The notes: generated from the letters alone by a model not told the origin. A DNA stretch of 64,000 nt from Oxytricha trifallax (GCA_000711775.1 ARYC01001249.1:33996-97995), one strand, 5' to 3'. Positions 1 through 12,469 are shown, numbered from the stretch's first letter. Made by a program: numbers and translations.

Positions 1-815
1 TTAATTCTAAGCTTAAAAGACCTCTAAAATTTTAGCAGCATCACATCGATTATCTTATTAATGATAAGACTCTTAAATACTGGGCTCACTTCTCTCTGGC
101 CTAGAGAGCTGTGATGTTTCATCGCCAATTTCCTGAGCTTCACATCTCTGCTTAATCTATAGCGAACATATATAAAAAGAATGGAATATCTTACAAGACA
201 GTCAATCGCATTAAGAGAGTGATTGACTTTAATGTTCCATTTTATAAGGATAATTTAAATTATATATTAAATTAGATGTAGAGGGCTTAAGAGCATAATA
301 TAAAGTTCATACACGCTGATGAAGCAGTATTCACATTTAATACCTTCATATCAAGGTCTTGGTATAAGAGGTACAGCAACATAGAAGTATATGATTAAAA
401 GGTTAAGGTTTAAACTCATGCTATACTTGGTGGAATAAGCGAAGATAATGGCCTCGAGACTTATGTTATCCACCCTCGCTCAATAAAGACCGAATAATAC
501 ATAAAATTCTTGTAATAACTCAGAGATAAGTACGCCGACTAAGAGATTATTCTGTTTGTAGATAACTTATCTGTCCATAAAACTAAAGACTCAAGGAAGG
601 AATATGAAAGGCTAAACATAACACCTGTATTTAATGTTCCTTACAGCCCTTAGTTTAATGGAATTGAATTATATTGGGGGGTTAAAGAGAGATTTTATGT
701 ATATAAATAGTTTTGGATTTAAACGAATGGGTAATTTCACATAGTAAATTTGCCCGTAAAGGGATTTGGCTTCTCTTTCTTTTCTTCCTCTTAAGGCTAT
801 GTTTATTTCGTCTGA
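1..815 (+). CDS. TBE transposase, DD34E Tc1/mariner/IS630 class (5' end outside window)
   Basis: Cut-and-paste transposase. With TAA/TAG as glutamine the frame is open from the first bases (codons start at position 3) to TGA at 813-815. An HTH-like stretch (GISYKTVNRIKRV) lies near residue 70. The catalytic triad is visible: IHADEAVF (first D, about 310-330), LFVDNLSVHK (second D, about 557-586) and QFNGIELYW (E, about 651-680); 34 residues separate the second D from the E. In Oxytricha, TBE transposases take part in germline genome rearrangement (established knowledge). No internal TGA or frameshift was seen in the visible part. The final 40 residues past the triad look less constrained. Confidence 0.9.
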
Positions 816-978
816 CATTTAGAAATCTTTGTTCTCAATTCATGCATTACTTGTAATTTTCTCACTATGTTTAATTTGCTGCGCTCTTTCATCAAGTATA
901 TAGCAGTACCAGGTTTTTCTATAAAGTTAGAAGACTAAGCATACTTGATATGAAAGGATGCTTTTGAAGTTCCTAGAG

Positions 979-1473
979 TCAAGTGTCGCTGATTTTTATT
1001 CCCTGCTAGTCTTTTTCTTCAGGAGAGATGCTGTATCGTTTCTTGTGAGCTTCTTAAATAACTTCATTTAAGTACTCAGGTTTCAGAGTTGCAAGAACAC
1101 CAAAGAAGAAGTTTCTCTCTGGCAACTTATTAGAGAGCTGTAGCTTTGATGGAAGGTAGAGAGCTACGTCCGGATCACTCATAGCATCGTCATATAGGTT
1201 TGTCACTGATATTTCAGGGTAGTTAGGTATCTCTATCATCCTAATTTCATTAGACTTAAAAGCTTTTTTCTCTTCACTCAGTAAGGCTTTTAAGAATGAG
1301 ATTTTAGTTCCCTCCTAAGTTGGCAAGAACAATCCAACTATAATGGATTTATTAATCTTACTTAAGAACTTACCTTGCTATACCAAATATCTATAAAGGT
1401 CCTCTTTACTTCGAAATTTTCCTATTAAATCTTGAGATTAAATTCTCTTCATTGCATCATTCATAGACTCCAT
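979..1473 (-). CDS. TBE small ORF (the '22 kDa' ORF position), 164 aa
   Basis: Convergent with the transposase gene. ATG at 1473, TGA at 979-981; the reading is open with TAA/TAG as glutamine. The protein is rich in Lys, Glu and Leu, with LPERNFFFGVLATLKPEYL near the C-terminal half. Position and orientation match the 22-kDa ORF of TBE elements, whose function is unknown. I see no catalytic motif. Intact in this copy, unlike the neighbouring kinase ORF. Confidence 0.75.
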
Positions 1474-1943
1474 CTTGCTTCCTCTTTCTAGAAATGTTAA
1501 TGAAATTTAAAATTATGGATATCCATTCTAAGTTTATTAAAATCTTACTACTAAATAGGGAGGACCTACTGGAGGTCAACCTTGAAAAGATATACGGAGA
1601 AGCATTGAAAAACTTGCTCCAAGTTTCACAGATTGATTTCCATTTTTATCAATCTATCTCCATTAAATTGTTCCTAATAATGTTTAATTATTTTAGGAGA
1701 TCCTGCAAAATAAGTTCAAACTTGATTTGGAGGACCTCCTAATGAAACAAAACTTTATAAGGAGCATTTTAATTTACTAAAACGTTTAAAATTGTCATAA
1801 AATATGTCAACTTACAGTCTTCTATGCTTATTTAATTTTCTTACCTCTCAGCAAAGAGTCTACCAAAATGTCATATACTCTACTATTATAGTTTATCAAG
1901 GTATATTTTATCATTATTATAATAAAAATATCAGCAAACTAAA

Positions 1944-3369
1944 ATGAGCGCAAACCTTTTGAGAAGAGCGGCATTACTTGGATCAAGTCAATAAAAGTTA
2001 TCATTTCAGCAACCAAGAAAAGTAGAGACCAGATACGCTTGTACTCGATGAGAGCATATTTATGACACTTTTGACCAGTTAACCTTTGAGATTTAAATAT
2101 AAATTAAGTAGGAGGTCATCATAGAAGCTGTTTAAATTGAGGAGGAGGTTAAGCAACCCGGCATAGAGCATTAAGAATTACAAGCCAATTATGCTATTAA
2201 TGCAAAGAATGCAATAAAGTTTCCCTCTACAAGTCAACTTATAAGAGACACTTGGGAGATATACACAACGATATGCCAAGGTTATATCTTAAACATCTAA
2301 AGAAAGATGGGAAGTATGTCTATGAGTTCTGTGAGAAGCCATATTCTCATACTAGAGACCTCAAGGTGCACTTAAAGAAAAAGCACAATCAAAGTTTTTT
2401 TTCTTTATTCATAAACCTACAGGAAAAAGATTTCTATAAAAAAGAAGATCGAGAAATCCTGCCGAGTCTTTTAGAGTTGAGGTATAGAAGTAAGTCAAAA
2501 AGAAGAAAGCTGTCAAGAACCTTCCTGTCTCTGAGATAAATAAAATTATGGTAATTTTAAGGCGATGAAGATTCCAATCTTAAAAATTATTGACAAAGAT
2601 TCTTGTCTTGAAAGCTAACTCACTCTTGAGGATAAAGTAGAGAAGAGAGTCATCACTGATGACTAATATGCCTATAAAAAATATCAATTCAATTACTTCC
2701 TTGCAGATGACAAATACCAAAATGGAATTTGCTAATGAGTATTATACTCTATAACAGGCAAAGTTTAGAGAGTGTAAGCATATTATTTAGCTAGATGCTA
2801 TAATACTTGGAAAAGATCATATTGCATTTAGTCTACCTCTCCTCGATATGACTTACAGAGAATTCTTATCTGACAATAGATGCCAAAGATAAATTGGCTA
2901 GATCGTGCAGCAAATACTTGAGGGTATTGAAGAGCTCCACAAGCTTGACTATGTTAATAGAGACTTAAAGCCAGAGAATATTATGATGGACTTTCAACCT
3001 CTTAGAGTTTATATTATTGATTTCAACAGAGCTCAAAGAGTGCAAGCCTCAGCATTAGGAAATGTATAAGGTACCCATGGATATTTCCCAGAGAGAGAGG
3101 ATTGGAGAGATGGAGACACTAAATGGTATATCTGGGCTCTAGCAGTAATAATAATAGAGAGCGACTTGCCAAGAAACGATTACTTTAGCTGCAGGGGTAA
3201 GAGATTCTAAGTAAAGAATCAAGCAATATCTCGATAAAAATAAAATAAATGGAGGTCTCAGAGAGCTTGCATACTCTACAATTATCAAGCCAAGCTAATA
3301 AATTCAATTAACAATAGAAACTATCAAACTAAAACTTAGAAAGATAAAATTCAGAGAACTGTCACATGA
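1944..3369 (+). pseudogene. TBE zinc-finger/protein-kinase ORF (57 kDa type), broken
   Basis: From ATG 1944 the frame meets an in-frame TGA near 2050, where the copy at the other end of the window reads on. A first C2H2 finger (CKECNKVSLYKSTYKRH) and a second (CEKPYSHTRDLKVH) follow. A one-base insertion in a T run near 2396-2404 shifts the frame. The kinase part is open to TGA 3367-3369. It reads VNRDLKPENIM where kinases have HRDLKPEN (His replaced by Asn) and IIDFN where they have DFG. The finger plus kinase order is the known TBE 57-kDa arrangement. The role in transposition is unknown; the changed catalytic-loop His and DFG Gly make normal kinase activity doubtful. Confidence 0.85.
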
Positions 3370-3444
3370 CTCTATGCTTATGTTTGTGTGAAATATTTGA
3401 GAAACTCGCTTGTTATACTCACTTAAATTACTGATATTTAAACA

Positions 3445-3551
3445 TAAAACGCCTACATAAACCCTTTTAAACCCTAATAAAGTATGCACTAGTTGCCAAC
3501 TTTTATCAATCAAAAACTCAATCAAACTACTGAAAGGGTATTGGGGTTTTG
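3445..3551 (+). repeat. TBE terminal inverted repeat (right end)
   Basis: Reverse-complemented, this matches 62484-62600 closely: CAAAACCCC, then a run with CTTTCAGTAGTTTGATTGAG, then the GTGCATACTTTATTAGGGTTT region. The outermost bases are telomere-like (G4T4 register). One change, CCCCAATACCC instead of CCCCAAAACCC, interrupts the telomere-like run in this copy. Confidence 0.88.
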
Positions 3552-3774
3552 AATGGTAATTATAAAATTAGATATTACTTCTTTTGTTATTATTATTATT
3601 TGGTGTATTAATGTATATAAATATATAAATTAGTGTCAATTATTACTTAAGGTTACGATAATCTTTCTTTTTCAAATAGTTATTATCGATATAATTTCTT
3701 CAATTATGAAAGCTACTTTGCCATTATTTACCTATGGGCTTCTCATATGGTCCTCTTGTGGGTCTTGTCCCTTA

Positions 3775-3949
3775 TCATCTCGTTCCACGTCCTGACTTGC
3801 CTCTTTTAACCCCGATTTAGCCTATGCGCATCCTAATCAAGGTACTCTTAGGGGCATTTCCTTTGCCTAGACTTATCAGCGTGCCAATCACCAAAGTCTT
3901 ATCTATTTTTTTTGTTTTTTCGCTTCTTGTTAAAGTGCATATTCATAGA
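3775..3949 (-). other. Short GC-richer coding-like island, unrecognised
   Basis: About 170 bases of raised GC content in AT-rich spacer. The minus strand is open for some 55 codons to TGA 3775-3777, ending in a Gly/Lys/Arg-rich stretch (GKGNAPKSTLIRMRIG). I do not recognise it. It could be an exon or MDS of a macronuclear gene, or chance. Confidence 0.25.
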
Positions 3950-4241
3950 TTAAATCGTCATCTTTAGCAGTAATAACAATAACTAAACAATAATAAATGT
4001 TATTTTAAATATACTTCTTTATTTATCAGTAGTCAAAATCTCTCTTCAGATCCAAAAACTCTGGCATTTTTCATATGATATTTATAATCTATCTAGCAAT
4101 CATAATATTGCCTTACTATAGTATAATCAAATAATTTTTTTTATTTTTGATTCAATTTATCTTGTCTTCCTATATTTATATTATGTTAAACTATATTTTC
4201 TGTTGCAACTTTAATGATGAAAAATTTAATCCTAAAATTAA

Positions 4242-5690
4242 ATGAGTCATACAATTAATAATAATAATAATAATAATATGATCACATTGAGGTCTCTAGG
4301 GGCCCCCGATCAATATATATTCACTATATATAAGGGTCAAGGCCTTTTATTTAAGTCCCAAATCATCTGTCTCATGAGTTTTTGGGTTCTTTTGAAGTTG
4401 ATTCTGGTTTCTTTCAAATCTTTCTCAATTTGTGTTGTTATGTCAGTATTGCAGTCGAATTTGCTTCTTTCTGTTACAAAAGCAATTATTCTTGTAACTA
4501 GTCTTGATAAGTCAAATCTGAGTTCAGTTATATCAACGTTTAAATGTTGCAAATGTTTCCAATTTGCTTCAAATTCTTGAAGGCATTTACATTTAATTGG
4601 TTTGCCAAATGCCTTAGGTTAATTCTGGATCATGACTGCTAATGAGTTTGGTATGTATTTGGCCATCACTTTTGCTCGATAGTATAATTGTTTGTTATCC
4701 AGATTTATTGGTCTGTATTGAGCGTTTGAGAAAAGCACTATTGTTTACCACTACATTTCATATTTTCTTGTCCAGTCGTTAAAAATGTATTAGACATTTG
4801 AGAACTCCATGTCATATTTTTGTTGTGTTGACGATATAATGAGCATAACTATTAGGAAGGGAGAGTTTTCAAAAATTTTTAGTCTATTTGGGTAGAAGAC
4901 TCTTAGGAAAGAGTCACCTCTCTAGATAAACGCAGCTGCTCCATTCTTATATAGTTCAATCATTTCTTGTATATGGTCTGGTTTTGCTGACGCTAATATG
5001 GGGGTGAGTTTTGTCTGAACTCTCGAGAAGATATACTATTAGTATATTCTTTGGTAGAGGTAGTCATCACTTTTGAATCTGTTGAGGTATGATGTTTTCT
5101 ATTCACTGTGGACATCTTACATAACTTCTTCGAGGATTTTTATTGGGTGTTAGCTTATGTTGAGTCCCAGGTATCTTAACTTCTTCTTGTATTAAGTCAG
5201 GTTTTTAAAATCAAATTTTTAAGCGCTAATGTCTACACATTTATCATCATTTATTATTAGTCCATAGTCTTTAAAGTGGTCTCTATCTTTTTGCTTCAAG
5301 TCATCAACATTATCCCCTGGATCAAATTTGAAGGATGTCATCAGCGTATACTTTGATTTTCTCTTATTTTGTAGTTGTATCTTATTTCAAAAGATCTTAT
5401 CGCATTATCCAACAATAATACAAAGAATAATGGGGGTAGTCTTACCTCCTTGAGGTACTCCTCTACTGATTGATATCTTTGTATTTTACCAGTGTAAGTT
5501 GTATGGCTATATTAAATGTGAAGCTGTTATTAACATTTTATCCCATATGTTTACTTCTTCGTCAGTATGTGTCTGGCCTAAGAATTCTGGTATGATTATC
5601 TCAGAATTCTGATCAGATTTATTTTCTGGTTGAATTGTCGTGACGTATTCAGTACTAAATAGGTCAGGTTCAAGAGGTGGCTCCTCCTAG
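4242..5690 (-). mobile_element. 5'-truncated, decayed LINE-like element with (ATT)n tail (copy 1 of the ATT-tail family)
   Basis: Read on the minus strand it ends at 4242 in an (ATT)n tail, preceded by GATCGGGGGCCCC and the AATGTGATCA box shared with 28.2, 30.5, 39.0 and 58.9 kb. A decayed reverse transcriptase lies inside: GVPQGG-like block near 5450, VYADDIL near 5333-5351 (catalytic YADD), then YLGLNI near 5160-5180. Frame changes occur around the YADD box. The 5' limit near 5690 is set only by where recognisable coding ends, as expected for 5' truncation in target-primed reverse transcription. Confidence 0.75.
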
Positions 5691-6204
5691 GCTTTTTGGG
5701 GGATCAGAGTCATCTGGATCTTATTTGAAATCGTCGAAGTCAGTTCGTACAATTAATAAATTTTTGAATTTATGCAAAATTTTTTTTAATTTTATATTAA
5801 TAATAAAAAATTCTGGAAGTTTTCGCGAGTGCAGTAAACTCTCCCCCAAAATTCTTATAAGTTTTTCTTTAATTAACTAAAAGATTAAAGTTTATTTAAT
5901 TTTTATCTATTGTTTATAGTTATGTTTTATTTACAAATATTTGTTTCTTTTTATTTTTATTTTTTTATTCTTTATATAAAATATTTTTTAAAAAGCTTTA
6001 TATGTTTCAATTTCTTTAAAAATGTTTTTTATGTATAATAATGCATCAAATTTCTTATTTTTAAAAAATTTAATTTTATAATTTATTCGTAATAATTCCA
6101 ACTTAACTATTAATAATAGTTAGTTAGTTAGTTAATCACTTAGGTAAGTTTGAAAAATAAAATAAAAAACTTTTGGAAACTCATAGCGTGTGAATCAAAG
6201 TAAT

Positions 6205-7572
6205 TCATTACTTCTCCTGATGCTCCTCTTCTCTAGCGCTCTTTAATTCTTCTGATTTTTCTTCCTTCCCCTTTGAGCTCTCTTCCTCTTCTTTTCCAAT
6301 CTCCGAAGGTTACATCTGGTTGACTTCTTTAGTTCCAGGTGTTTGAACACTAGCTTTGATCATCTCCTGTGCCTCCTTGGTGTCTTTTTCCCCCTGGAAA
6401 TCTTGCCTCTTGTGCTGAGTCTTTGAGCCGTCATTTGATAGGTACCATTCGGCCTCTGTCAGGTCCTCACCTACATCGCTGAACTCTCCTCCTTGTCTAA
6501 TATCTTCTCTCTCTAGTTCCCATTGTGCAGTGTTCTTCAGAACTAGCTCATCCCATACGTCAACTTGTGAACACTAGTTTATCATCTCCGTATCTAGATC
6601 CTTGTCCACGAGTAGCCATAGTGCTTCACTTTTCTTTTCTCGGTTCACCTCCATTTCCTCTTTCTCTATTGCCAGCCCCGATCTGCCAATGTCTATTTTA
6701 ACAAAACCCAACTCCAAGTTTAGAATAAGGTAGTACCTCTGCATGTTGAGCCAGTCTTTTGCAAAAATTTAGAACACTGGTTGACCTTGTAGTTCAAGGG
6801 CTAAGTGGTTTATCATTAGAATTGTCATAATGCCACAATCTTCTGGATCTTTTACTTAGTTAATCTCCTGATTTTATGAAATTTAGTTTATCGCATACTC
6901 TTTGCCTAACACTTCACTTAATAAGGAGCTTAGTTGCCTCATGTGCTTCTGGACTATTGCATAGCTTCCTACCAGTCTCCTTGTGTCCATCATCTCCAAT
7001 ATCTGAGAATGTTTGGTACTCTTTAGTATTATCCAATTTTGGCAGTTCCTAATTGAGCTTTAACAACATACCGGCAGTAGGGCAGCTTCAATGTGTTCTT
7101 GTTGCCTCCAGAACTTGCAGTTCTCCAATTTCCAGTTCATTGTCCCAATGCATTTCTCCAGTTGCATAATACCTCTGTCATTCAGGACTAATGGCGGAAG
7201 GATGATTTGCGAGAGTCTTTACTCATTGAACTACACTTCTTCAATCAACTTCAAGCACTGCTCCATTGTTTCTTCCTAGATGTGATTCCCTGGAATTAAA
7301 CTCCTATGTTGCCAATTGTCATTTATCTCACTCCAGTGTGCTTTCTACTTCTCCGTCCACAACTCTTCCTCTTTCACTCCTCTCTTCCTAGCTGCTGCTC
7401 TGTCATCGTATCTTCTCACTAGTGCTTTCTCCATCTTCGATCTTGTGCTCGGGCAACATACAATGGTGACCATTCTTGTAGATTGAGGGGTCCATCCTTT
7501 CTTAGCGTGGATTATCTTATCAAATCCGTGGCATTGCACTTCTGTTAAATCAATCAAATGTTTCAGAGCCAT
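6205..7572 (-). CDS. LINE-A third ORF, 455 aa, intact, unknown function
   Basis: Starts MALKHLIDLTEVQCHG at 7572 and is open for 455 codons to TAA-TGA at 6205-6207; standard-code tracks chop it at its many Gln (TAA/TAG) codons. It lies downstream of the reverse transcriptase and just before the 3' tail. The truncated LINE at 37.2 kb has a related start (MKLKHIIDLSEVKYKE, followed by VKKGWKP as here KKGWTPQ), so the ORF belongs to the element family. The last 150 residues are very acidic and charged (Glu/Lys/Asp). I see no known domain; an RNA-binding or chaperone role like LINE ORF1 is possible but unproven. Being intact while the RT is broken is notable. Confidence 0.75.
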
Positions 7573-8049
7573 TTAGTCTCCTTGAATGCATTTCGAACCA
7601 TCTTCATGTTTGTCGAACTCGACCCTTGTTTCTGTGGCTCTTTAATCTTCTTGCTGGGGTTTGATTATCCAATCTTCAGTCTACTCTTGAAGCCCATTTG
7701 CTTGTTTAGTGGCACTCGTTTTTGGTAATCTTCATTCCACCCTAGAGTTTCTTGGTCTCTGCTTCTATCTCTATGGCTAAATCTTATCTCCTTCACCTTG
7801 TCCCAGAACTGTCTCTTTTCTTGCTTCTCGCCTCTTTTGTTAGTGTCCCAATTCTGGATGTCGCTTCTCTTTTGATGGTGGTGATTTCTAAATTTTTAAT
7901 AGTTCATCTTTCATTTTTCTTTAATTATTATTAATTCTGATTAATTCTCTCTAATTAATTAATTGATTTTAATTACTTTTATTTTGATTTCACTAGCTTT
8001 AATTTCCTCAATTTTTTATTTTTCCTTTGGGTTGAATATTTAGCTCCTC

Positions 8050-11000
8050 TCAATTATCCTAGTTATTTTGATCCTCGAGCTGAATCTTTGTCTTCTTGAT
8101 GTAAGTTACCCTGAAAAGTTTTCTAACTTTCTGATAATACTCTTGAAGCTCAAGATTTCTGATTCTTTAGTCGAGCCATATCATGTTGGAAAGTATTTCG
8201 ATCTGAGTCTTCTCGTTCATGTCCACTAGTCTTGTTTCTTTGATTATGTTTGAAAATCTTGTAGGATCCCCTGCTTAATTAATTAAGTTACAGTTTCTCA
8301 TGTGATTTTTATCCACAAAAGTTTTGTGTACATTGCAATAGTGACTCATTCCATAGCTCACCGTAGTTCTCCCTTGACTAACTGCCATCATTGTGTCCAT
8401 AACATTTCTTGTGATGAATATCTTTTTGTTATTTTGAAGTTTATTAACGTTTTGCAAGACTTGTCTTTTGCCACTGTTCACATCCAATATTCTCCTATGT
8501 TGTGTTTAAGCTTTTTTAGGTTTTTCTAAACTAACTCCTTAATGATATCAGTTGTATTACTCTCTTTGAGTTAAGTTACGTTCCTCAATAATCTATTGGG
8601 TATATCTCTGGGCGTCTTGAATGCAAGTCTCTTTAATTAATTTTCCATTTTCTCAATTTCTTCTATCTTCAGGTACTTGGCTGCTATTAGGGGTGTGTAT
8701 TTATATATCATCAGAGACCTTATTTGCGCTACCATTATTGTGTCGCAAATCGTGGGATTGTTGGATTTTGCAAGCCTTTAGTAAACTTCCGTTTACCTTT
8801 TTAGTTCATTCCACGTTCTTTTGAGTAGCTGTTGAGTGTTTAGTGCTATGTTCATACCCAGATATTTAGCCTCTTCTACTTTTTTTACCCCTTCTATTTC
8901 TGTTAACTGTTCAAATTATTTCGAGTCGCTTAAAAACACTGTCTTGGTTGTATTGAGCTTCAGATTGTGAGTCTTTTCTATCTCTTTGAGGCTTCTCAAA
9001 ATTCTCTTGAACTGTTGTTGGTCTTTAATGTTGATGAGTATGTCGTCCGCAAATGCTATGAGTTTCCCCTACTTTATTAATGAAAATAGTTCCTGTTGTG
9101 AGTAAAGTGCATCTTGCAGGTAAATGTGAACAGCATGGGGGATATTCTACTTCCTTGAGTTACTCCGTTTTGCGCATCAATGAAATCCCCTTCATATTTA
9201 ATTCTACTGTTTGAATATAATTCTTCTATCAATTAGGTAGCTATTTTGTCATTATTCGTTTTAGCCCTGTCTCTTAGGATCGACAGTAGTTTGTCTTTCC
9301 AGACTGAGTCATAGGCTTTTTACAGATCTACCAATAGGTAAGCTTCTCTCTATTAACTTTTCCTTCTTGAGCTCTTAATGTGTTCTAGAAACCTAATTAG
9401 ATTTAAATGGGTACTTTTGTTTTCTTTAAACCCACTCTGGTAATTTCCGGTTTTTAGCAGTTCACTGTTCTCGTCTTGTAATTTGTTCAAAATTACCTTT
9501 TCAATTATTTTGCTGATATGTGAGTTCACCACTATTGGTCTGGTATTATTGATTTCTGGGAATGGATCCCCAGAGTTTTTGCTCAAAGGATCAATCTCCC
9601 TTCTTTAAGATATTAAGGAATAGTCCCTGTGTTTATCCAATTCGTGATTTTTTGACTAACTACCTTCTTAATTTTTTCTGATTTAGTTAACATCTTCCCG
9701 TCAAAACCATCTGGTCCTATGGCTTTGTTGAAGTTACATTCTCTAATGCTTCTCTCCACTTCTTCTATATTGCAGAATTTTTCATCTCTATCCTCACACC
9801 TCATTGCTTGGTCTCCCAGGCGGCTGATCTTCTAGTTCGCGTCTTTTTGATCTTTGTATAATTGGTTGTAGAATTTCATAATTTATTCTTGGGTTCTTCT
9901 CCCAGGTTGACTCTCTCTCCACAAATCGTCAATCCCTTGATTGGTTCCGATTATCTCTTGCTTTTAGTTAGTCTTTTCACCATGTAGAAGAAACCTTAGA
10001 CATCGTTTCTTTCTAGACATTATTCCATGTCTCTAATTGCTTCGTTCCATTAGGACTTAGTTTCACTAAATTTATTGTTTTAATTTTGTCCACTGCCCTT
10101 TAACACCCAATCCGGGGGTTGGTTGTACCAATGTTTTGTCTTACTGTGCTTCTCTAGTTTTTCTTCAAAACATTTTTATATTGGATTTTCGAGGTCCTCC
10201 TCTAAGAGCTCTCTCTTTTCATCTATATAAGTTCTCCAGCATTGTTTCCTTATATCTGATATTCTGTAGTTTTTCTCTTTGTCTGAAAGTTTGAGGTCCC
10301 TATCCTAATACTTTATCCTTAGCTTTGCCATAATTAGTTTGTGATCTGTCAATCTCAGCTGGTCGGTTTCCCAACTAATTGTTTCCACGTTAGAGAATAT
10401 TTAGTCTAATTGATTCCCTTTATTATGAGTTTCCACTCCTTGAGGAATGGATTCTTATAGCCCTTCTTTGTGTAGTCTCTTGCTTAAATCTTTAATATGA
10501 TAATTGAAATCACCCATCACTATAATTCTCTAGTTCTTACATTTTGACTTTAGTGATTTAATCATGTATATTAGTCTGTTTTGTAATTCCTTGACTTCCT
10601 CATTCCAATAAGGTGGAATGTATACTGTAAATATGTGGAGAGGAAACCCTTCCATGTTCAATATGTTCCAAGTCAAGAATTGTCTTAAGGTTTTCACCGT
10701 CTTCATAAAGAATCTGCCACCATTTAGCGCTAATACTCCGCCGTTCCTGGCTAATTACGTTTGTGCTATGTTTTTGTTGTTAAGTCCAATTATTCTTTGC
10801 AGTCTTGTCTCCACTAAACCGATAAAGTCTGGGTTCTTGCTTTCAAGTTCTCTCATCATTTGGTCTTGTTTAAGTTTGGAATTCCATCCCCGTACATTTT
10901 ACATGCAAATACTTAGTTCAAATGTCTTCGTCAGCATTTGCCTTTTTTTACTCATTACTTACGTCCTGAGTTTGCTCCTTTGGTTTTCTGCAAATTTTTC

Positions 11001-11267
11001 GTTTCTTCTAACCCATCCCTCCACCTCTCTTACTGGTTGAAAAAAATGGAGATGGCGGCCATTATCCAGCGGGATGCTGAACTTGTCTAAGTTTTTTATA
11101 TTATTGTGTTTTACTTATGTTATTGGGTATTTTTACGAATAATCTTGGACATTCTTTTTTGAATATTCAAAATAGTCTATGATTGATTTCTGCATCTCTA
11201 AGCTGTGTTCTCCGCTCTCATTTGAGTATACTGGTAGCTTTCTTCTGGGCTGTGTCTTATCCTCCAT
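8050..11267 (-). pseudogene. LINE-A ORF: apurinic-type endonuclease + reverse transcriptase, frameshifted
   Basis: ATG at 11267; stop TGA 8050-8052. N-terminal basic region, then endonuclease motifs: QNVRGWNSKL (about residue 125), FIGLVETRL (catalytic Glu), VYIPPYW, IVMGDFNYHI (GDFN) and NQLDQIFSN. The reverse transcriptase reads YLLVDLQKAYDSVW (motif A Asp), NGVTQGSRISPMLF (motif B) and IAFADDILINI (motif C, FADD near 9040-9060). At least three one-base lesions break the frame: near 9590 (after GRLIL), near 9110-9130 (after SPMLF) and near 8490. The endonuclease half is fully open for more than 400 codons. The element would nick target DNA and copy its RNA there; this copy cannot make the complete protein. 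Confidence 0.88.
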
Positions 11268-11783
11268 TTTGCCCGCCTTTTTATACTTCTCTCTAATTAA
11301 TTAATTTTAACTATTAATAATATTAATTAAAATAATTCTTAATTCTGTTGATTTTAATTTAAGCTCTTTATATGATTCTCAAAAGCCATCTCAATTTATC
11401 TTTAGTGTCATTGTATAGTTTTGACAATATAATTTCCTTTAACTATGGATTGTGACAAAATATTAAATATTAAGCCACAATCGTCTTTTACTCAAGCATA
11501 TTAACTAAAATTGAATAATTCTCAATAAAAAGATTCGTAAAAATGTATGTTTTCAATGAATTAAAATAAGGGAAAGAGAACTGTTTCAGAAATAAACAGA
11601 TGAATCACTCGATTAAAATCAATTTTGAATGGCAAAATGTTGATTTAAATATTAGTAGACACATCGACAAGTAGATTATTCGAATATTTATAAGAAATAT
11701 AATCATTTGATTTATCCATAAATTGTTGGGGTTTTCAAAAAAAATTCAACAAAAGGGAACATATTTTTGGATAACTAATTACA

Positions 11784-12388
11784 ATGTGTAAAACAGCATT
11801 TATTGAAGAAATAAGGTAGATATTGCAAGTATCATCATTCCACTAAACAGTAAGTGCAGTTCAAGGATTGCCATAACTGAATAATTATGAGAAAGCCTCT
11901 AAATAACTAAGTTTTAGCCAACAAATGGATAGCAGATGGCAAGAAATAGTTTAAAGAGTTTAATGACAGACAAATTATGAGCAGGATTTCAAAATCCATG
12001 AGAATGCTGCCAGTAAGTTCTATGTATAGCTCACTGAGCATCAGGATTTCTTGTTTAATGATGGATCAGAGAAACAACAAGATAGAAGTGACTTATAAAG
12101 CGCAACTACACAAATAAAGAGAATAGTAAAGTTTACTTAAGAGGCTTGCTAAGAAACCCTGGTAAGACCATCGAGAAGGGTGTGACAAATATGCAAAGAT
12201 CTGAAGATGGAAAAAGAGATGAGAGTTGAATATAATAATGGTGAACAACTTAATCAGGCAATTATTAGAAATAATTTTATTTTTAGTTCTTGCAAATACT
12301 ATTCAAGTGCACATTTTTTGTTATTTTAATTGCCGAATTATTACTATTGCTACCACTACTAATAGTAAATAAATTGCAGGGAAATTGA
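11784..12388 (+). CDS. Candidate small tail-anchored membrane protein gene with two introns
   Basis: ATG at 11784 (MCKTAFIEEIRQILQV). The frame has TGA at 11964 and 12183, but both fall within possible GT-AG introns: 11949-11984 (36 nt, starts GTTTAA, ends GAGCAG) and 12162-12286 (125 nt, starts GTAAGA, ends TTTTTAG). Removing both gives 147 codons without a stop, ending at TGA 12386-12388. The product is Gln/Ser/Glu-rich and helical, followed by a C-terminal hydrophobic segment (CTFFVILIAELLLLLPLLIV) and a short polar end, the layout of a tail-anchored protein; SNARE-like is one possibility I cannot confirm. Its GC content is higher than the flanks. The first intron is weak evidence. Confidence 0.45.
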
Positions 12389-12469
12389 TGTTAATAAAGA
12401 AGACTTTTTCAAAGATTTAAGAATTAATAATTATTAGGGATTTAGTGAATAAATGTCCTATTATTGAAG

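Larger units (their letters stand above)
1..3551 (+). mobile_element. TBE transposon, right part (truncated by window start)
   Basis: Three ORFs in the arrangement known for TBE elements of Oxytricha: a Tc1/mariner-class transposase (plus), a small ORF on the opposite strand, and a C2H2 zinc-finger/kinase ORF (plus). The right end is a long terminal repeat whose outermost bases read TTGGGGTTTTG, followed by AAT. The same terminus, inverted, begins the element at 62484, also beside AAT, matching the known ANT target duplication of TBE elements. The left terminus lies outside the window. The kinase ORF is broken, so this copy is partly decayed. Confidence 0.92.
6119..11300 (-). mobile_element. 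LINE retrotransposon, near full length (LINE-A)
   Basis: Minus-strand order: ORF with apurinic-type endonuclease and reverse transcriptase (11267 to 8050), then a separate 455-residue ORF (7572 to 6205), then a 3' tail of repeated ACTA units (plus-strand TAGT repeats at 6119-6134). A 5'-truncated relative with the same gene order and a TACTAACTAACTAACAAAT end lies at 36.2-38.6 kb on the plus strand. Non-LTR (APE-type) LINEs are known in Oxytricha germline DNA. Confidence 0.88.

Noticed and set aside
10618-11040. 140-codon plus ORF
   Set aside because: Antisense to the LINE-A endonuclease domain, which has GDFN and other motifs in its own frame.
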